Assembly (NCBI GenBank): GCA_964499015.1
Contig: CAZCJA010000035.1
Location: forward strand, 1-23,237
Length of the DNA: 23,237 bases
Direction of reading: 5' to 3'
Source: CAZCJA01 sp964499015
GTDB lineage: Bacteria; Elusimicrobiota; Elusimicrobia; F11
The notes under the pieces are model-generated. The model had not been told where the DNA came from. It worked only from the letters and a program-made list of their open reading frames with translations, and searched no databases. The translations under genes and the position numbers were made by a program. This document shows, one piece after another, positions 22,001-23,237 of the stretch (within the stretch, counting starts at the first letter, position 1; every line of letters begins with the position of its first letter).

Positions 22001-23237
22001 CTGCGTGGAGGTATCCGTGGATTTAAGAACAACCGGCAGGCCCACGGCTCCCGCAATGGTGAAGGTGGAAATGGTAAACGTCGAGTTCCCCGCAAAATAA
22101 ATGGTGGCCGCGCTGCCCAAGCCCGCCGTGTTCACAAACAACGATGGGGTCGTGAACGAACTCACGAAAGTGAGCCCGCCGGAGGCGGTGTTTGAGGAGA
22201 CGATTTTCTGAACTGATTTACCTATAAATGAGGCTCTTTGAGCCGATGTGCTGGAAAAAGCAATTGAACCAGTACCCGGAAGCCAGGTTATTTTTTGACC
22301 AAACAATTCGCGCAGTGTTACATTCCCTTTATAAATCGCGCTGGAATTGTCCGTTGAAAAATCAAAGATAGGGCTGCCGCCACCCGACCCTGCGTCGTAA
22401 ACCACATGTCCCGTGTAAACATGAGTGCCCGTTGAAAAGCGAAGAGAACTTACCCCGTTTTTTCGTCCGAATTCAACATAGGAAGCATCATACTGACCGG
22501 CGACCATAATTGTTTGCAGAGTCGGGAGGTTTGAAGGCGACACCGTCATCGATGCAATATTTATCACAGCCGTGGGATCAAACTCCCGGACGCCCCCAAC
22601 CAACAATTCAACTCCACCCTGGCCGGTCAACACACCATTTGTTTTTAACAAAAGTCCTTCAGCACCTTGCGAATTAAATACCCCTGCCAATAAAACACCG
22701 GAGTTCACGCTTAGATTTCCATTGATTTCAATAGCGGTAAGGACATCTGTATCATTGGCCAGTGTCACGGTACCGTTCACAATCAAAACCGACATATCAC
22801 TGTTAAATTTTGGTGATAACGTGACATTGCTTCCATTCATAAGCAATTTCGTGTGCAATGAGCGTCCTGCACCAAACGAATCGAATATTGAGGTGGTCAA
22901 TTGAACGTAGTCCAAACTTCCCCCCAACACCCAGTTGCCACTGCCCCATAAGACACGATAATTACTCATCACAACATCGCCGGTAACAAAAATATCCTTA
23001 TTATTCGCAGAGTTATCAAAAATAGCCCCATTGCTCATTGATAATTTCCCGAGAACATGCAGGTTTGAGAATGGAACGTAGGTAGCCTGTGCCACACTTG
23101 AAGAAAATACCAAATGATAAAAGCTGGTCCCGTTCATCAATACCGTTTGAGTTGAGCCATTGGCGATAAAGCTGACCGTGGAGGTGCCGGCGTCAAAGGT
23201 TCCGCTACTGTGGGTCCAGTTGCTGCCCACCGTAACC
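10022..23237 (-). CDS. Giant secreted FN3/beta-repeat protein (5' end outside window)
   Basis: One uninterrupted frame of more than 4,400 codons is open to the right edge; the GTG at 23230 is internal (VTVGSNW continues upstream), so the true start and signal peptide lie outside. Order in the protein: three beta modules (GNW.., NGTSFYHLV.., a variable stretch, then a SGTIAFSS..FVSSFTTPSL..AATIYFAG..NNNNW core); twelve FN3 domains (15424-18739); a beta module with WTG..DW..NW..VP (14571-15423); one FN3; another beta module (12740-14230); about six FN3 domains; a unique beta domain (about 10300-10850); and a sorting-like C-terminus. It is very rich in Thr, Ser, Asn and Gly, and I noticed no cysteine. 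It is most likely an extracellular adhesin or surface-layer filament; the binding partner is unknown. Confidence 0.9.
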   Translation of the reverse strand, partial: VTVGSNWTHSSGTFDAGTSTVSFIANGSTQTVLMNGTSFYHLVFSSSVAQATYVPFSNLHVLGKLSMSNGAIFDNSANNKDIFVTGDVVMSNYRVLWGSGNWVLGGSLDYVQLTTSIFDSFGAGRSLHTKLLMNGSNVTLSPKFNSDMSVLIVNGTVTLANDTDVLTAIEINGNLSVNSGVLLAGVFNSQGAEGLLLKTNGVLTGQGGVELLVGGVREFDPTAVINIASMTVSPSNLPTLQTIMVAGQYDASYVEFGRKNGVSSLRFSTGTHVYTGHVVYDAGSGGGSPIFDFSTDNSSAIYKGNVTLRELFGQKITWLPGTGSIAFSSTSAQRASFIGKSVQKIVSSNTASGGLTFVSSFTTPSLFVNTAGLGSAATIYFAGNSTFTISTFTIAGAVGLPVVLKSTDTSTQWFLNNTHQNNVDYVDVSSSNASPGIQIRTSKQHSVNGGGNDNWAFVADDLGERYWVSSIAKNWNDTLAWSYESAGSPGAQVPLSTHTVIFNGAGGSNGDATLTANAVAGNITLSGYSGTLDTNGYTMTVSSQVAATSGTLSLSTSTLSLGGNWAFSGSAALNPGQSTVTFQLNTATQTILSNGTSFYHLVLTTATASTVGVLKPADRLYVLGNMTLDKGVFDNQLSSSDIKIAGDVVARTYRFNMGASTWTVSGNWNTQGMTSNIFAGVGSTLVLDGAAKSLTHKPASSISLGTVYVNGTISGVSGIVSQLIVQGTMTVTNISAGELRVKAGAVVDGAGTLSMLKTNAGITQMDGPISVNQLNFYGNIATISTGTYYSPNVLFRRDTGGVNYDINFGTGSTVFNGDVVIENENGSGLIVKNTSNPHLIFRKNLTLLETAGPITWTKGSGTIAFSSDTAAQQVSFLGKSVESIISSNTSSSGLTFVSSFTTPSLYVNAGALGSAATIYFAGHSTFTISTFTVNGSAAYPVVLKSTSSDQWFLNATSSQTVSYVQVSSSNANPGLTIFNRPGGVDNGNNNNWVFPGTAGDLTWTGAIDTDWNKTGNWSGNVVPAPIDNVIIPNTANKPVLDQSRTMNSLYLNAGDAHLALNNFNLNVASSVVNVGTITASGAEQITVGGMWWNLGWFNAAQSTVAFNNAASGGQWLYSGGNAAGKAFYNLYFVSGSTVVNMNDINVLNNVTMANARTDMGNSTWTVSGNWNHSGIGTLTENTSLIRLTGNNAIFSGGAALSRDLANLTIDGSVNLGIDSTVSGTTIVNGTFTIPSSRFFTQRAGGIYIKSTGRVTGDGELTFTTNGDLREQSGIVDVATLDFVVSGNTFAVGTYDSPNVYIRNLSANSQTFNAGTYVFSGRVNFRAFGGNLSINNSVNNPNFVFRSSVTFDESGVNLNWMRGNGTIAFSSNTAQSARFIGKTVENIVSSNTSTGGLTFVSSFTTPSLYVNTNALGSAATIYFAGQSTFTISTFTVNGTAALPVVLRSTSTDNWFLNNTSSNSVSYVDVAYSSASAGMLVVDYPGGRNSGNNHNWTFTVQPALIAPAFVAVNQSSITAQWGSVVGANYELRVTNVDAAVITSSITVLTQGTTVQLTPNTTYSFQVAALDEGTTSSFLIIGSTSTLAATPETVASTWTVFVTSLTVSWADGGNPADTRYVVELSTGALPNGFADNQSSSTYNTSAAFINLVPLTTYYARVKAVNHNNLDTAYLVLGSTVTEEADLPQNLRYTDSFSGALTSAWDAPTGGADSYILQTSSMSNFVPVFEEMPTALNTETTGGLSVNTTYYTRVAAVVGTATSPFTMPISTATLAVAPATVSSTWTMVGISSLTVAWAPSLNPAGTLYQIRISTANDFTGATDQTQNTTALDATFNPLFPDMVYYAQVRAINHSGIVTAYTGLGSTRTYAPNAPTNLHVTTATPAGFTSAWDASVPAGDAYTVQYSTSTDFITVSGSSTTVFTTATITGLTVNTTYHARVNSIISGSSSAWTNTVTTATLAGMPAPEAQPWSVYITSLTVAWNINVNTAGTLYTADLSTDAAFVTILYSSATRNVQAGFIGLDPLTTYYARVKAVNHSGIDTNYLIIGSTLTNQAEMPLNPRYFDASPTELAMIWDAPLGGADSYVVRTSTSANLAEPVIEQVSMVLQADIVSLLENTTYYSRVASVIAGTTSPFTTAITSATHAVQPAAAASTWTMVGISSLTAAWNSVNPAGTLYEINLSTTNSFNGLNDQSSFTYLTDATFINLFAETVYYGRVRAINHRGVPTGYLVLGSTQTRIPNAPTNVHVTTATSDAFTTAWDASVPPGDAYHMQYSTSSDFFNVGETSMTALTMATLNGLDVNTTYYARVNSIINGSSSAWTNTVTTATLAETPTQNASPWTVSITSVIVAWDLGTNPITTTFVIDLSSDSNFGSAVSSVRGPNTEWEFTGLMPDTTYYARVKAVNHSGIDTAYLNIGSTLTKRIPLPTNLHISTASSTSLTASWDPAIRLDETYTLQYATSTDFTTVASSATALTTATISGLAVNTTYYARANTQYAGADSAWTATVTTATLANTPATAASTWTFVNITSITVSWTDGGNPGGTLYEINLSSMSNFSTLAGSSLTANQSQTFLGLQSDEIYYARVRAINHSGIWTNYLDLGSTRTVRAPTLTWTGDNSTDWDDSTNWDYNLVPGANDAVVILAAIPFDPLLVSSTTIESLQILAGANVTLQGATMTVTGAFSSEGTLTVRGDENLTFGGGFDTDSGTVTYTGSATYADLAAGTLYYTLVINDGAHTMLNALSINKDLTLANAGVLNTNGWPVNLNGIGSQRIDARGAFFEELESFNTSPVGVTFTSSFTAANLTLDVPTLASPATMYFASGATFTVTNLNVFGNVFNLASMRSTGAEAFRLVVPTGTVASFVDVQNADASLGGEIRANNSVDRGGNVNWDFLAPDALDDLTAVRGIATGSIDLSWSATGDEGSAGTLNNSTFTVQYTTSSSYSAWDPTTAPSFVATLHITTTAVAAGSAQRVIFNGLNAGATYYFRAWTRDNVGRYSLVSNSTSSVATEGQLVVWTGAIDNSWEDDMNWTGFQKPGPFDSILIPVTINNPVLLGTATIAGVTIDANASLELRGATFTVTGTIQSNGNLILSSTEVVSFPGGVWDADSGTVTYAGSGAFFSLTAGNDYHTLIFNNAGGGWSIGSTITVSGDLLVLNGEFYGSTVDLTENGVIFGAGGPTRHINNLKLAASGRTTTIASDLDVDSVVFGGGIVNENQSREVRISSGVPEPISIVPGTIMNFSTLTWIPSNATATLTAFDGYPALNIRGNVANGFSAISLEGPVAASTVSVHSINTATSTILNLNGQTLTADGLIVGANGDKAGTLRVGSGVLGVRGDLVMRSSNSVVDLGISTGVRVGGDFIYGGSTGTLIASQSTVTFNGSDRQMIETFGATFGTIYSQNVSTSGINFVSSFTAQNFNVTGLGQSATVYFAGGADVIVTGGLNLSGAPGAYVVLRSSWNGVAARLGAPINHTVNYVDVEDSDASAGSQVVAYNSINRGNNTNWDFAAPAVSTLTFAAGAGRQILIAWPAPGDDGASGQSLTGQYRINYGTNLAAVNAASTATAQIVISTNGVTPGVIVGTSVVNVSFGTTYYFKINTVDDVGRLSGFSVTTSYFLHDVYAPAPVADLVATATSNEGEINLSWTAPDEDILFSIGEGVTSYQLRASTTGVAALANNTTAWWNQATVVASTLTPVAAGLSESLALTMPDYGVTYYFAIRSVDEAGNVSVIDVKTATPGQQANALAPDFVPNAVGNFQATPSQAQITISWASTAHNDFWKYQLYRSSMSAGTLSLYTEVTTQTTSAYLDVGLETGVTYYYRMFTVDRGTPTYLGTPLSSGTAVVSAVTTVLLPNIPIVISSETVALATTSINWSWTHETPPAVNGYRLLVGSISVSGDLSPATTSYVQTGLLPNQQVIGRVEAFNGAGVADSDPFTRYSFANPPSSSTFVAVADKSIQISWAANGNQGTPLYSIQYSLDSGFSGATNLQTSLTNLVIGNLLPGRVYHVRVRAMNGDSIPSAYDTTLTTTTLGSPDAVSPATPGGLWAEVVSVAGSSATIRLMWDPVIRNADGSNISDLGGYIVHAESTHLLDEGGWIEPAVMTTTTTMTVSINPPTYIAVRAADTNGNQSVMSAILRTDNMNLIVLSNDRQSRIEFPMSAAAQLRANWGPNEGVTRYVMGTEEVSDYSNNNVIKSVRFRSYRGDTAEPVTDFAFANADVRVYLYYEVVGGQVVQGSPSRLSYFQSLGQFNTAAIDDIGTPVLAASAVTNKISLFWNNGVKWVKVGGSVDTGAQFMSFRTSRLGTYQIKAASQLGDLSLVQVYPRIITPNGDLANDAAIFQFGEGDLAGRALTGEIFDINGIKIATLRPGPDPDSTLMWDGKTDSGSVVPSGIYIYQIDVAGERASGTVVVAR
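10025..10300 (-). other. C-terminal domain similar to type B T9SS sorting signal
   Basis: The last 92 residues contain ITPNGDLANDAAIFQF, EIFDINGIKIATL, MWDGKTDSG..VPSGIYIYQI and end GTVVVAR. This follows the gliding-motility-associated (CHU_C, type B) and FlgD-Ig-like pattern ITPNGDG.ND, then IFN..G, WDG, P.GTYYY and a terminal basic residue. In Bacteroidota such domains direct export through the type IX system. The assignment is by pattern, and FlgD-like C-terminal Ig domains outside T9SS look similar. Confidence 0.65.
10850..12739 (-). other. C-terminal FN3 cluster (about six domains)
   Basis: Six divergent FN3 domains are recognisable by their paired W and YY..RV strands: ILIAWPAPGDDG, INLSWTAPDED, ITISWASTAHN, INWSWTHETPP, IQISWAANGNQG and IRLMWDPVIRN. 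Unlike the 15424-18739 block they are not close copies of one another. They form the stalk before the unique and sorting domains. Confidence 0.75.
12740..15423 (-). other. Two divergent beta modules with an intervening FN3
   Basis: The first module (14571-15423) starts LTWTGDNSTDWDDSTNWDYN and the second (12740-14230) starts VVWTGAIDNSWEDDMNW. Each then has a repeated series of TVTGxxxSxGxLxL, DSGTVTYxGSG and a closing core (FTSSFTAANL or FVSSFTAQNF, then YFA.GA, and NVNWDF or NTNWDF) related to the N-terminal cores. A single FN3 (about 14231-14570, IDLSWSATGDEGS) separates them. Confidence 0.75.
16253..17359 (-). repeat. 4-FN3 super-repeat, copy B (369 residues)
   Basis: Contains FN3 types alpha-beta-gamma-delta in the same order as copy A. 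Matching landmarks are WDAPLGGADSYVVRTST, STWTMVGISSLTAAW and HVTTATSDAFTTAWDASVPP. The marker CGTAATA lies 1107 nt from its counterpart in the partial third unit, which begins at 16252. Confidence 0.8.
17360..18475 (-). repeat. 4-FN3 super-repeat, copy A (372 residues)
   Basis: Tandem with copy B; the marker CGTAATACGT recurs at 18271 and 17161, 1110 nt apart. Landmarks are WDAPTGGADSYILQTSS, STWTMVGISSLTVAW and HVTTATPAGFTSAWDASVPA. The four constituent domains are much closer to their counterparts in copy B than to each other. Confidence 0.8.
18639..18664 (-). repeat. 7-bp microrepeat in the first FN3
   Basis: Three consecutive 7-mers, ATTCGTA, ACTCGTA, ATTCGTA, followed by ATTCGCC on the plus strand. 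They encode NYELRVTN in the first FN3 of the array. The run looks like small dispersed GAATTAC repeats known from other genomes, but here it also falls where an FN3 strand is expected. Confidence 0.5.
18751..19150 (-). repeat. Conserved beta core, copy 3
   Basis: About 400 nt encoding GTIAFSSNTAQ..FIGKTVENIVSSNT, FVSSFTTPSLYVN, AATIYFAGQSTFTISTFTVN, WFLNNTSSNSVSYV and GNNHNWTF. Closely matches copies 1 and 2 at protein level. Confidence 0.85.
19151..19740 (-). other. AT-richer variable segment V3
   Basis: Codes for divergent short beta repeats (SINNSVNNPNFVFRSS, NNAIFSGGAALSRDL and similar) between the GC-richer core and the GC-richer GNW part. Base composition is visibly lower in G+C than the neighbouring FN3 array. 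Confidence 0.6.
20258..20659 (-). repeat. Conserved beta core, copy 2
   Basis: About 400 nt encoding SGTIAFSSDTAAQQVSFLGK, IISSNT, FVSSFTTPSLYVN, AATIYFAGHSTFTISTFTVN and GNNNNWVF. Its start is about 1.5 kb from copy 3. It is followed by LTWTGAIDTDWNKTGNW. Confidence 0.85.
20660..21240 (-). other. AT-richer variable segment V2
   Basis: By hand count 20701-20940 holds 102 G/C in 240 (42.5%), against 149 in 240 (62%) at 17581-17820 in the FN3 array of the same gene. Encodes divergent repeats (GELRVKAGAVVDGAGTL, NGDVVIENENGSG). Confidence 0.65.
21869..22271 (-). repeat. Conserved beta core, copy 1
   Basis: About 400 nt encoding GSIAFSSTSAQRASFIGK, IVSSNT, FVSSFTTPSLFVN, AATIYFAGNSTFTISTFTI and GGNDNWAF. 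It is about 1.6 kb from copy 2. It is followed by a degenerate WTG/NW element (KNWNDTLAWSYE). Confidence 0.85.
22272..23100 (-). other. AT-richer variable segment V1
   Basis: Position-equivalent to V2 and V3. By hand count 22201-22440 has 110 G/C in 240 (46%). Encodes divergent beta repeats (NGTVTLANDTDVLTAIEING, GVLTGQGGVELLVGG). Confidence 0.6.

Noticed and set aside
23224..23230. GTG at 23230 as the true start of the giant gene
   Set aside because: The frame stays open to the window edge and VTVGSNW continues the repeat pattern; no signal peptide follows.

Overview
The window looks like part of a chromosome from a Gram-negative, probably uncultivated bacterium. Undecaprenyl-pyrophosphate recycling (UppP), two small outer-membrane beta-barrels, a PorV-like outer-membrane protein with a LysM tail, and a giant secreted FN3/beta-repeat protein ending in a domain like the Bacteroidota type B type IX secretion (T9SS) sorting signal all fit a diderm. 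The mix resembles candidate-phylum genomes such as Elusimicrobiota or Omnitrophota more than classical Bacteroidota, but that placement is inference; no rRNA or tRNA gene is visible.

Layout. Positions 1-3825 (minus strand) hold PorV-LysM > MoxR AAA+ ATPase > DUF58 > TgpA-like transglutaminase (cut by the window edge), a likely operon containing the classic MoxR/DUF58/transglutaminase set. Positions 3966-5892 (plus) hold uppP followed 4 nt later by a secreted TPR protein. Positions 5907-9401 (minus) hold an envelope or fibre-like secreted protein with its own near-consensus promoter, a SAM methyltransferase, and two paralogous small beta-barrels ended by a strong intrinsic terminator. Positions 9516-10021 are a 506-bp unit holding one DUF559 (PD-(D/E)XK nuclease-fold) gene between inverted hairpin repeats. 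Positions 10022-23237 (minus) are one uninterrupted reading frame of more than 4,400 codons whose 5' end lies outside the window.

The most notable structure is at 9482-10055. The DUF559 unit sits between two 34-bp direct repeats, each encoding the last ten residues and the stop codon of the giant protein. The three mismatches between the copies are all synonymous. The two inverted hairpins differ at stem positions by compensating changes. This looks like a small element that inserted into the 3' end of a gene while preserving that end. A related hairpin repeat lies in frame inside the DUF58 gene, so the family seems dispersed.

The giant gene is itself highly structured. Three N-terminal modules each pair a conserved core of about 400 bp with an AT-richer variable segment. 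Then come twelve FN3 domains organised partly as a tandem 4-FN3 super-repeat (372 and 369 residues), two further WTG/NW beta modules, more FN3 domains, and the sorting-like C-terminus. The PorV-like protein and this C-terminus could be partners in a T9SS-like export route, but no core T9SS component is in the window.
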